Positions 33,601 through 46,500 of a stretch of DNA of 64,000 nucleotides are shown in pieces. Location: NCBI RefSeq assembly GCF_901709675.1, contig NC_051089.1, forward strand, positions 19,094,008 to 19,158,007, written 5' to 3'. The notes under the pieces are model-generated. The model searched no databases and was not told where the DNA came from. It saw nothing but the letters and a program-made list of their open reading frames with translations. The DNA is from Syngnathus acus (taxonomy: Eukaryota; Chordata; Actinopteri; Syngnathiformes; Syngnathidae). The translations under genes and the position numbers were made by a program. Positions within the stretch are counted from its first letter, which is position 1; the number at the start of each line of letters is the position of its first letter.

Positions 33601-36600
33601 GAGCTCTCGTCCCCTTTCGTGGCTGGACGTCCACGCCGCCACACGCCTGTAAGTTTGTTTTGTTAAATAAAGAGCCGTTTACCAAACCCACGTCTTTCCT
33701 TGAACTTTGTTAACGCTACAATATAGTTATATAGTAGATCTGTGGAATAACGACGAGGCTGACGTCAGGGCGCACGCACGCGCGGCGATGTTGACAAAGG
33801 ACGAGGAATTTGATCGATGGATTTAATGATTTAGAGTGCACAGATGGTTTGATAACATTATTGCTTATATAATAGTTATTTGATATATAATTTATATATC
33901 ATTATATGGGCCTGTGGAATATTTTTAAGTGCAAGAGCCGTCAGCGGCGCGCACGCATTGTTGACAAAGGACGATTGATGGATTTAATGAATTGGAGTGA
34001 CGCAGATGGTTTTATTAACGTGTTATTTATGTAATAGTTTTTTGAATAACTCTGAATTTTATGTCAGGGCCGTTCTCAGCTCTTAGTTTGTGTTTATGTC
34101 ACGTTAGCATAGCTATCGTTTAGCCTGTTGTTGCTCGTTCATGACTGTTCTTGGTGTTGGATTTTGTCGAATAAATTGCCCCCCAAAATGCGACTTATAC
34201 TCCGGAGCGACTTATATATGTTTTTTTTCACTTTTTTGGGCATTTTATGGCTGGTGCGACTTATACTCCGGTGCGACTTATAGTCCGAAAATTACGGTAA
34301 ACTGGGTGACATAATCGTCCTTGACATTGGTACATAATGTAAACATTAGCCTAAGTGCAACTCAACGTGGCCGCATTGATCGTAACTTACGCTCCGTTTC
34401 CCCCCCAAATCTAGAGGCAAAACATTGTTCTCTCGCTGCTCCCGGTGTTGTGCTTGATTTGGTTCCCCCGTGAGATCTTGTTCCCCCTGCCGCGGTAGCG
34501 CGCACGCCTTATTTGGAAAGCGAAAAACCGATGTCGTACGGCGTCAGCACTATGTTGTTTTCAATAAAAACATGAAGAACTCACGTTTGCGTCAGTCAAT
34601 TTTAATTTTTATAAAGGATTATTCTCATTTGATGTCTTTAAATTCATCCGCGTTCTGCCATTGAAGCGGGGTGCATTCAAAGACCAGTCGTACAGACGGA
34701 ATACTCATTCACTTCACCAAAACGCAACTATATAATTACGTGAGCTCTTTGCATAAACCTCGATGCAAAGAAACTCCTCTTTTTGGGAACAGGCTACAAG
34801 GAGTATATATTACAAAGGAGACTTTATACTTAATTGTGATCATCATTCATCCATCCATCCATTTTATTTTATTACTCAGGTATTTTCAAAGCAAATTAAT
34901 ATTGTTGCATTTATTAATTTGCTTTAACATGACAGCGCAATATAATTAAAAGCTGACACTATAGCAATGTCAAACGTGTTCATTTAAGAAAAAAACACTC
35001 ACGTTTTGTGATCAAATCTTTCATAACGAGAATGATTTGAGTGAATTGATTAACAAATTTTTATCCCCCCTCCCCACCATCTGTCACTTTGCTTGGGACA
35101 AAAGGAGCCTTCAGAACTGAAATTTCTTCTCAATTATTCATTCAAATCAATTCGCTCAAATCATTCTCGTTATGAAAGATTTGATCACAAAACGTTTCCG
35201 TCTGTACGACTGGTCTTTGAATGCACCCCGCTTCAATGGCAGAACGCGGATGAATTTAAAGACATCAAATGAGAATAATCCTTTATAAAAATTAAAATTG
35301 ACTGACGCAAACGTGAGTTCTTCATGTTTTTATTGAAAACAACATAGTGCTGACGCCGTACGACATCGGTTTTTCGCTTTCCAAATAAGGCGTGCGCGCT
35401 CCCGCGGCAGGGGAGAACCGCGGCTGGTTCTTCCAGCTTGGCTGCGCGCGGGGCATTGTGGGTCTTGTACGTGCACGCACGCAGGCAAGCAGGCGCGGGC
35501 GCGCACGCAACAACTAAATTTGTCTTCATAACAAGCAGGCAGGGCTGTGGACAGTATTCCTACGCGCATTCTCAGCAGCATGATGAAAATAAAATGGAAC
35601 GTATTTTTTTTATTGTCGGACTCGGTGGACTCGGTCAAAATCAGCACCGAGTCCGAGTCCGAGTCAGGCAAAAATGACCGAGTCCGACCGAGTCAGAGTC
35701 CCCGAGTCCGAGTCCACAGCCCTGCTGCATTGTTAATTGTCCTGTTCACTGCTCTTTGCGATTGTTATGGCTTAATTTGGCAAAAAACCTCGCCATTTTG
35801 ATTTGAAAAGATAATTATAAGGCATGTAAATGGACCCTTTTCATCCTCGCAAAGCGAACAGATTTCACACCAATGTCAATTTGTATTATTATTTTCTTTT
35901 TATAAAATACACAAGACCAAAATTTTACAATATCTGTCCATCCATTCTCAACACCACTTATCCTGTTCAGAGTTGCAGGACATTTTACAATAATCAATAC
36001 CAACATTTTTAAACACTATTGAACATGGAAATAAACACTATTACACACAAAAATAATGTCTGACCTAACGTCTAATTCGCACTGACTGTGGAACGGATGC
36101 GTTGCGTATGGACACCGCAAGCAGTGGCGGTTCTACACTGAATTACGCCCTAGGGGAGATGACTTATAAGCGCCCCACCCCCCCATCCATCCAACTAACT
36201 TCTACCGCTTACCCGGGGTCGGGTCGGGGGGGCAGCAGCTTTAGGAGGGACGCTCAGACTTCCCTCTCCCCAACCGCTTCGTCCAGCTCATCCCGGGGGA
36301 TCCCAAGGCGTTCTCAGACCAGCCGGGAGACATAGTCTCTCCTGCGCATCCTGGGTCGTCTCCTGCTGATGGGATATGCAAGGAAACACCTCCCCGGGGA
36401 GGTGTCCAGGAGGCGTTCTAATGAGATGCCGGAGTCACCTCATCTGGCTCCTCTTAACGTGGAGGAGCAGCGGGTCGACTCCAAGTCCCTCATGGATGAC
36501 CGAACTTCTCACCCTATCTCTAAGGGGAAGTCCAGACACCCTACGGAGGAAACTCATTTCGACTACTTGTATCCAGGATTTTGTTCCTTCGGTCACGACT

Positions 36601-39600
36601 CATACTAGCTCATGACCATAAGTGAGGGTAGGAACATAGATCGACCGGTAAATCGAGAGATTTGCCTTTCGGCTCAACTCTCTCTTCACCACGACGGACC
36701 GGTACAAAGTCCGCATCACAGCAGACGCTACACCGATCCGCCTGTCGATCTCACGCTCCATCCTTCCCTCGCTCGTGAACAAGACCCCAAGATACTTGAA
36801 CTCCTCCACTTGGGGCAGGATCTCATCCCCGACCTAAAGAAGGCATTCCACCCTTTTCCGACTGAGGACCATGGTCTCAGATTTGGAGGTACTGACTTTC
36901 ATCCCGACCATTTCACACTTGGTTGCAAAGCGCTCCAGTGAGAGCTGGAGATCACAGCATGAAAGGCCAACATCGTCTGCAAAAATCAGAGATGCAATGC
37001 TGAGGTCACCAAACCGGACACCTTCAACGCCTTGGCTACGCCTATGTTGGATTTGGTCCACAATTTAGGGAGCGCTATCTGCGCCTCACGGCAAAAGCCA
37101 TTGCCAATCACCTGTTATCCAATTTACTCACTGCGTGCTCGTTTAATTTCTTCAGATTTAGGAAAATGCAAAGACACTGAAGCAGAAATTAGACTTACAC
37201 AGGTTGGTTGAGTTCAATCATAATTCTTGTTAAGAAAGCTCTGTTTTCAGGAAAGTACAATACAGCGCTGGGCCCTTCAAGAGCAGAAAGTCTCCATTCA
37301 GAAAAGGCAACGTTCAAGGTTCTTTGGTGAGCTTATATTCAGTTGCCCAGGCCGGTGTGGGGCGAGTTTGATGGGTGATGAGTCGTTGGGGTGGGGCGAG
37401 TTCGCAGTAGAGTTTGATTCAATGGGAGTGGGTGCGGGTTATGGACGATTCGGTGTGTGTGTGTGGGGGCTGTTGTCTTCCATCCCGTCTTTCGGCCTTG
37501 GTGATCATCTTTGGCCGAGTCCTTGGCTGTCTCCTTCTGGCACCAGCTGGTTTTTATCTCCGAGTGACCTTCCTGTAAACATTCTCCTCCATCCTTGCAC
37601 ATATACTGTCGGACCTCATTCTTTCAATTTTGTCATTTTGTACGAATTTATGTGAGCTTTTGGCTGTCACATCATTAATCTATTACTGTTCCCTGACTAT
37701 GCAAAGTTAGTTCTTTTGATACTCCATGTCTTTGCTCACATCATTATATTCTTAGTTTAATCATGCTTCCCACCATATCTTTTCTTTGTTAAGCAAAACA
37801 TTTCCCTCTGTGCAGAGCGTTCAGTAGTAATCGAAAAGCTGGCGTCCCGCATTAGGCGACATATGACGTTTAGTCAAAACACAAGATATAATCAAGTACT
37901 GAACGGTCAAGACGACTCTGGCCGTGTCCATGATTTAGAAAGAAAACATCAGGCATGCATTACACAGTTCCTTAAGGGTCATTAAGCTATTTAGGCAACA
38001 TATCAAAAGACATTTATTTTGCAGTGCACAGAAATACATATTGAATCGTGAAGTTGTAGCAACCTCTGTTATTATCTTATATCAGCGTATCTGTTATTGT
38101 GGCTAGGCGGGTTTTGTGTCTTTTGACCCTATTCCTTCACCTAGAAATTCTGTCCATAAAAATTATGAACAGAATCAGTGACAAAGGGCAGCCTTGGCGG
38201 AGTGCAACCTTCACTGGAAACAAATCAGACTTACTGCCGGAAATGCGGATCAAACTCTGGCATCGGTGATACAGGGATCGAACCACCCTTATCAGTGGGA
38301 CCGGCATCCCATACCAAAGTACCCCCCACGGAAGCCCCAGACTACTTGGCTCCTAGGAAAAAAAATCAAATTTCATTTCACACAGATGTTTTGTAATAGA
38401 GTGGGAGAAAGTGAGAATTGCATTTCTCAATTGCACAAGTTTCACTATTGCAATCACAACAGGAAACACTTTATAAAGTGCACAAAGACAATGGGACAAT
38501 TCTGAACATTACAGTTATCAGTGTGTATAGGGTTAGGGTTAGGGTTAGACATTACATAAAATTGGCAGAGAACAGCAATAATTTAGAAAAATGAAGAATG
38601 ATGGCTTTGACCCTTTTCTGTTCATCTCATTTATTTGGCACTTGACAAGAACAACAGTCGATAGTTTTCCCATCCCCCAAAACTGTCACTCACTCAGAAG
38701 TGAAGAGGAGACTAAACCAATGTCACGTAACCTGGGGGTGACGTTATAGCTTTGTATCTCCCATTTGACACAGTTCAGAAAATGTGCAGGAATTTTAGGC
38801 CTGCATTTATATTATAATACATGTGTGTTTTTGGGAAGAAATTGAGGTGTGTTTGTCTTTAGCCCACTAATAATATTGCACTATACAGTGGATCCACCCC
38901 TTATCATCACCACTTATCCTCACAGGTGAATTGTCCCCTGTGTGCCCCAGAGAACAGCAATAATTTAGAAAAATGAAGAATGATGGCTTTGACCCTTTTC
39001 TGTTCATCTCATTTATTTGGCACTTGACAAGAACAACAGTCGATAGTTTTCCCATCCCCCAAAACTGTCACTCACTCAGAAGTGAAGAGGAGACTAAACC
39101 AATGTCACGTAACCTGGGGGTGACGTTATAGCTTTGTATCTCCCATTTGACACAGTTCAGAAAATGTGCAGGAATTTTAGGCCTGCATTTATATTATAAT
39201 ACATGTGTGTTTTTGGGAAGAAATTGAGGTGTGTTTGTCTTTAGCCCACTAATAATATTGCACTATACAGTGGATCCCCCCCTTATCATCACCACTTATC
39301 CTCACAGGTGAATTGTCCCCTGTGTGCCCCATTCCATGGCATTTCACCTTGTCATTCAGTTTCTGTGCACAACTTGATGGGAAAAGAGTCAATACTTGAG
39401 GTGAGCGGTAGAAAATTAAGCGTGAAAGGATCGAGGAGATGTTGAGTAATTTGCTCATGATTAGCAGCGCAGTTAGGAAACGATGTACCGCTGCAGCCTA
39501 TAGGTCACTCAATGGGACAAATTTGAAATGCTTGTGCATAGACTTGACGTTCATAATTATTTGCGTTAATTTGGAATAAAAAAAAGTCACGGTTTGCTTA

Positions 39601-42600
39601 AAAAATAAAAAGCAGCGACATACATGTGACCGTTAAATATGACAGTCAACAAACACATAACTAAGATTAACATGGTTAAAACTTCATAAATAAAATGTAT
39701 TACACCATGTAATGATGCACTCTGGGATCCTAGTGACAAGGTATTATGTCTTCTTTATTTATTGAACACGACTTGCAATAGAGATCTATTTTCTATTAGG
39801 TACTTCATATGTCTGCAATTTCCTTCTGTGGCCAAGTTACGTTTATTCATGTTCAGTATAATACAAGTTTTGTGATTCCACTGAACATGGAAGGAAAGTG
39901 AAAAGCCAAAAAATTATTGTATAATAAAATAAAAAATTTAATGTCTCTTGTGTGACAGATTTTGGGGGAATTTGTAAAGGAGATTGTTAGCAGACCCATG
40001 CAAGTCTGGGCTTTTTGTAACTGTGTGAAATAGTTCTGTTGCTCAAGTATTTGTCTATTCAATTAATTAACCTTTTTACTATACATATTTTGTTAATGAC
40101 AGGTATGTGATTGAGAGAATAAATACAGAAGACCCCTGTCGACAAGTTACTTCTGAGGATTTGGGTGGACGTTCAAATGAACAACAGGATCCACAAATCA
40201 AAGAAGTTGTGGAACAACTACTTAAGATTGCTGATGAATTGAACCGAAATGCAGAGCTCCAACGGTATGCTTTAAACAGATTAACTGGTTCCTGCTTTAT
40301 TTAATGTGGTCACATGTTCAATGTTTCTCAAAGGTTTTATTTAATTTTTCTGTTAAGACACAGTTGTAATTGATTCTGTCTCTTAAATGCAAATCATATA
40401 AAGCAAGATAGTTCCTTCAACTAACAAGCTGTCCATTTCTTTCATCTCTACTAGCCGCGATGTTAATCCTGTCCTGCCTTCTGCCACTTCATGTTCATCC
40501 AACCCCACCACTAGCTCCTTCCCAGCCCTGTGTAGTGAAGGGAAAATGAAAGCTCAAATTTTCTTCAAGAACCAGTTGATGTACTTTTGACACCTCCAGA
40601 TGGAACTGATTGTTTAATAAAGTGGTTTAAGAAATCGCAACTCAGCCCACAGTTGAATAGAGTGGCATCTCGAGGAGTGAAAAAAATAGGTCCATGAATC
40701 AAATTTGAAGCTTCATTTTCCCATAACTAGCTTTATGTCAACCATATTTGTACGTTAAAACAATCTAAGTTTAATATTTTATTTGTTTTGAAAATTCAAA
40801 ATTGTCATTTTACAGATTTTCTTTTTTAATACGTTTGGAATTATAGGCAAGGCAACTTTATTTATATAGTACATCATTACAAGTACAGTGGAGTCTCGGT
40901 TTTCGCCCACAATCCGTTCCAGAAGGCTGTTCGAGAAGTGAATCGTTCGAATTGCGAATCATGTTTTCCCATTATAAATAATGGAAAATAATTTAATCCG
41001 TTCCAAGCAAAAAAAAAAAAAAAAAAAAAACGCCTTTTTTAAGCAGTTTTTCATTTGCGCATTTTTGTCCGATCGCGCAACTGCAGCACACCGCCGAACG
41101 CGCAACCGTAGCGCGTTGCCGACCGCGCAACTGCACCGCACTGGTCGCATTATTGTGACAGAGCCGTCGCTGAAAAGTCCTGATGTACTTTCCAAAATTT
41201 AAGTGGACCTCAGTGCGCAGGGAGCTTAATTTTGTCCGATCGTGCAACTGCAGTGCACCGCCGAACGCGCAACCGTAGCGCGTCGCCGACCGTGCTGGTC
41301 GCATTATTGTGACAGAGCCGTCGCTGAAATTTAGAAAATATTTTTAATGTCCTGATCAATGTTCCCTCTAATTTTTCATGTATCTGGGCATAGACACAAG
41401 CTCCCTGAGCAAACTGAGGACTGGGACGTCCAACGCTCCGTGTTCGTTTCGCTTCGGGGGGGGTGCTAATTGGGCGTCCAAGGCTGCGTGTTCGCTTCGG
41501 GGGGGGGGGGGGATGCAAATGGGGCGTCCAACGCTGCGTGTTCGCTTCGCTTCGGTGGGGGGGGAGGTGCGGGGGATGTTTATGCGCTGGATAGATTTCT
41601 TGTGCGCTGAGAACGTGCGGGCAGTGCGCGATTGCGCACGCGCGCAGCTTAGAGGGAACATTGGTCCTGATGTACTTTCCAAAATTTAAGTGGACCTCAG
41701 TGCGCAAGGAGCTTAATTTAGTCCGATCGCGCAACCAGCGCGCCGGGCGCTCAGTGTCGCATTGTTTTAAGAGCGTCTTTGTGTTTTAGGATGGCTTAAC
41801 TGCTCCCACTTGCTTCCTTTCGAGGCATAATTAGAGTTGATGCAATCCTCAGAGTAACGAGATTGTAATAACGAACGGAGTCAGTTGGCATGCGGGTCCT
41901 CTCGGCTCATCTCGCGAGGTTCGCCAACCGAATTTCGTCCGACATCCGAAGCAAAAAAATCTTGAATTTTTGGTTCGAATACCGATTTGTTCGACAACCG
42001 GGACGTTCAAAAACCGAGGCTCTACTGTACAACATTTAAAAGCATTTAAAAATAAAAGAAGTAAAGACATTTAAAACAAAGAACAGAAATAAAGGATAGC
42101 CTTCTGAAAATAGTACCTAAATAACTTCGAGTACAAGAAAAAGATTTTTTATGCATGTATTATTATGTAATGTATTTGATATTATTGTAAGCTAATGCAA
42201 CATTATGCAGTTCAACATACAATACCTGGTGTTTAAATATAGTACTTAAATAGTGATTAAATGAAAACTGCATTGCACAAAAGTTAAATGTATGGATTGA
42301 ATAAATTCATATTTGTAAAAATAAAAATAAATGAAATAATTAAATGCTAATATACCTTACTTAATGTACTTTACTTAATTACCACGAGTGGTACTCATAT
42401 TATGGGAATCACTTTACGGCAGGGGTCTCAAACTCCAGTCCTCGGGGGCCGCATTCCTACATGTTTTCCAAGTTTCCCTCGTTAATCACACCTGATTCAA
42501 ATGATCAGCTCATCCTCACGTTCTGCAGGAGCCTGATAATTGAATCAGGTGTGTTTAACGAGGGAAAACATGTAGGAATGCGGCCCCCGAGGACTGGAGT

Positions 42601-43423
42601 TTGAGACCCCTGCTTTACGGTATTAATAAAAGAACAATGCAAGAAGTGGGGGCTTATTTAAACATACTTGTGGACCTGGACCTCTTGAGTATGATGTTGG
42701 AAGTGAAATAAAAGATATTCAAAATTGTTGACCGTTCATTTTATTACAAGTCTTTACTTTTTTTTCTGTCTCATTTTCAGACTGATCAACCAGGTTCAAG
42801 GAAACTGTGCTCGGGATATTTTCATGAAAGTGGCCAGGAACATCTTTGCTGATGGCATCAACTGGGGTCGAGTTGTGGCTCTCTTCCATCTAGCATACAG
42901 ACTCATTTACAAGGTAACAAGCCAGTGATATGCTGCATGAAATATCTCCTTGTCACACAGTGGGTGTCAAAAGTGAATGCCAAATCTATGCATTTTCATC
43001 ATATTTAAGTTGTACTTTTTTCTGTATTATAGCGTTTACTTTTTGTAATCTTAAATTATTGTCGGTCGTCATATTTGAAGTACACAGATTCTTAGTTAAT
43101 TGTGGGAGATGTGTTCCAGAACCACCCGCAATAAACAAAGATCCATGAAGTAGAAACGGTGTACATACGGATATAATCCCTCATTTATTGTGGATAATTG
43201 GTTCCAAGACCACCCGTGATATGTGAAAATCCACGAAGTAGTGTCACCCTTTTTTTTAACATACACACATGGCTTGTGTATCAATAAGTATATATTAAAC
43301 CATATAAGTGCATATGTTATCATTAGAACATTAAATAATAGTTTGTATGTAAATACTATATTAATACGTAGTATAAATGACATACAGAAAATAATGTATA
43401 AATAATATAAATGTAAATATGAT

Positions 43424-43511
<88 letters not shown>

Positions 43512-46500
43512 GCGTGTGCGCGTGTGCGTGCGTGTGTGTGCACGCGTGTGTGTGCGCGTGTGCGAGCGAGTGAGTGTGAGACATAGCTAAAGTATACATA
43601 CTGTAAATATGTTTTTAGAACTCTTTTATTATTATAACAACTTTTTTATAACAAGGTACAAGTCTAGATTCTGTAAATATGTTTTTAGAACTCTTTTATT
43701 ATTATATATTTTTTATAACAAGGTACAATACTGTAAATATGTTTGTAGAACTCTTATTATTATAACTTTTATAACTTTTTTTATAAAAAGGTACAATTGT
43801 ACATACTGCAATTGTGTGGACACTCCCTGCCTTCTGCCGGCGTTTGGGCAACTTTCGTGCCATAATTCCTCAGTTTAGAAGGTTTATTTTGAATTTGTGA
43901 TTTTTTTATATGGGGGGAAGCCGCGATGTAGTGAACCCGCGATAATCGAACCGCGATGTAGCGAGGGATTACTGTATTGTTATTTATTAATTTCAACACC
44001 ATCGTATTGAAATTCATGTAGTGTTTCTTGATGGCCGCTAGAGGGTACGTGTGGTTTACCTTGTCAAGCAATGCAAAGTGTCCACCTTCAGGATTAACAC
44101 ACTTCACTAACCCAGGGGACAAACCAAAGTGAGGCACGGTTGCGCATGAATCTCCTGTTGCTTTGTGGTCGATTACACAACATTAAGGCTTTGCAAAACC
44201 CTCCCCAATACCTTTACGCCACATAAATATTTCCCATTCCCTTATTAACCATTCCCACACAGTTCAATGCATGTATTGTACCTTTACAGTAAATAAAAGA
44301 ACAGGCACGTAATATTGTCATGTCTCAACACCTCCTGCAGCGGTTGGTCCTATTCCCTCGCGTGTGGCCGGCTGCCGGCCTCCCGTGCCTTCTGCGCTTG
44401 TCCTCAGTGATGCACATTGCTCCTGTTTATGTTCACAATTGCATTTTTAGAGCTAGATTATTCATTTTCTTGCGGTTTGCTCAATAAGAAGAAAACATTT
44501 TGAAAACTAGAAAGGTCATATTAGGCTTTATTTTGTATTAGAAATTTTGCGCACAAAAAACCCCATCTCGTCCCATTTTTGTGGACTCAAACTTGTGAGA
44601 CATCACAATGGTGATATTGTTTCTTATAAAATATAAGTTATTGCTGGCTAATTTTCTGACACATAAGTAAGATTTCTGGTTCACTAAAACCGCACCTCCG
44701 CTGTACTCACACGTCGAGAGAGAGAGAGAGACAGAGAGACAGAGAGAGAGACATGCAGTTCAGCTAGGTGCAAACAAGTCTTTCGTTGTCTTTTAAACAG
44801 TTCTTTTGAGGTAGCCACCCTAGTGTCCGCATTCCAAGGCATTGGAATCCGAATAGAAAAATGCTCTACAACCTGCGGAGTTCTTTTTGGCTCTCGGGAT
44901 CATCAGAAGACCTGTGTGTTGTAAACAAAGGTTTCAGATGAAATATGCGGTACCACAAAGTCAACAAGATAGGAATACTTCTTCTGCTAAACCGTATAAT
45001 GTTAGAGTGGTGCTCACTCTAACTTATTTTTGCAAGAACCACATGGGAGACAGTATGCCCTTTTAAACACCTGCAGGTGGAGAGTCATTCTTCGCTGTGC
45101 GTACAGCGATGATCGAATGAGGTCTGACTCAGGCCTCTTGCAGGAGCATTTTTATTGAGAGAAACAGGGTGGGGGTGAGAGTGGACAGGATAGGGTTGAA
45201 GCCCCTGACCTGCTGATCAAAGCATAGCAGGGGGTCTTTTACGACGTTGTGTAAACAAAACAACTTTGATTGCTTCCTCTGCAGCTGGTCAATCAGTTCA
45301 AAAGATCTTAGCACTTTGTTCAACTACTTTTGTTAAGACAGGACAAGCTAGGTTATTTATTACAGGTTACATTCCAACATAATCATACGATCAAGATAAT
45401 CTGTAAACCCTAACATATCCCTCCTGTTTTATCATATGATTATGGCAACCCCGATCAATCAAACATAAGTAAGAAAATACAATGACAGCAATAATTTCCA
45501 GTAAAGATGAGGTTTTTCCCTCAATACTCCAGTCCAAATTTAGTGTGTGAGTGAAAACCTGCGGCAAGATGTTATAATGCAGGAAAAGCCTCACGCAGTC
45601 CCTCTGCCTTAGGCGACCCGAATGCTATCAATAAAAAATAAATAATAAGAAAAAGAAAAACACAGAAACAGTACATCATTGTATCCATCACTTGCAAGGC
45701 ATTTTCGATGGTCAAATCATCAAGTTTCTGTAAAACATGCTCAGCTAAACAGCATCTACGCAATCCACGTTTCGCAGCACATTATAGTCATCACATCCGT
45801 CATGTCTGAGAAGTTGTATATGTACTTGTGCAGCACAACAAGCACAGGAGTCACAATTTTCCTTCCAGCAATGTTCAGTGCAGTGGGGGTAGTCAGCAAG
45901 ACTTGGAATGGTCCCTCCCACCATGGCTGGCCCAGTTTGTTCTTTTTGACGACCTTTATGTCGTTCGTCTCAGTCTACTGGCTTGGAGTGGTTGTTGACC
46001 TGTGGGGAAGAAAAACCAAGCGGCAGTAAATTTGCATTTGACACATCTTTCAATTTGAGTGCTCTGATCATGCCAAGGACTCTTCTTCGTCTGTTCTTTG
46101 CAACTCTTGTAGTCAATTTTATTGCCCTTTTGAACTGGGCAAATAGGTGTGTTTGCGAGAAGAGTTTGAGCACTTCCTAATGATTCCTCCTAACCAAAGA
46201 CCATTTATGACAGGGGCTTTCCCATTTATTGCCTCCTGTTTTAAAGGAGATTCTCTTATCCATGCCGTCTTCCTCCTCACACGCCCGCACCCACACAGGG
46301 TGTGCACATAAACGCTCACACACCGAGCGCGCACACAAAGCTCAGACGAACGACAACAGACTGACACAAACTTTACAGAGATTACGCACGAACACAGAAC
46401 ACAGACAAAGGGATTCTAATCCATCTCTCATGTAGCTTCTTTTGATAGAATCTCCTATTGGTAACTGTATAGCGGACTGTTTAGCATATAATCCCTTACT

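Larger units (their letters stand above)
32114..35724 (-). mobile_element. composite hAT (CAGGGCTGTGGACTCGG family) holding two large inverted repeats
   Basis: Flanked by identical 8-bp duplications CTGCATTG (32106-32113 and 35725-35732). The left 230 bp equal the 3' end of the family; the right 185 bp (35540-35724) equal a complete short MITE of the same family with both inverted ends. Between them lie a TA-flanked element (32434-34297) and a foldback repeat (34463-35415). Confidence 0.85.

Noticed and set aside
33292-33713. GC-rich ORFs in the large palindrome
   Set aside because: Mirror-image copies occur in both arms (32938-33263 and 33292-33713); no domain, and they follow from repeated GC-rich units.
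38529-38548. Telomere or chromosome end
   Set aside because: Only three TTAGGG units, embedded in an intron.
43096-43599. Thr/His repeat ORF
   Set aside because: Produced by the TG microsatellite.
45679-46029. + strand ORF as a membrane protein
   Set aside because: It is antisense to the integrase C-terminal remnant of the ERV-like element.
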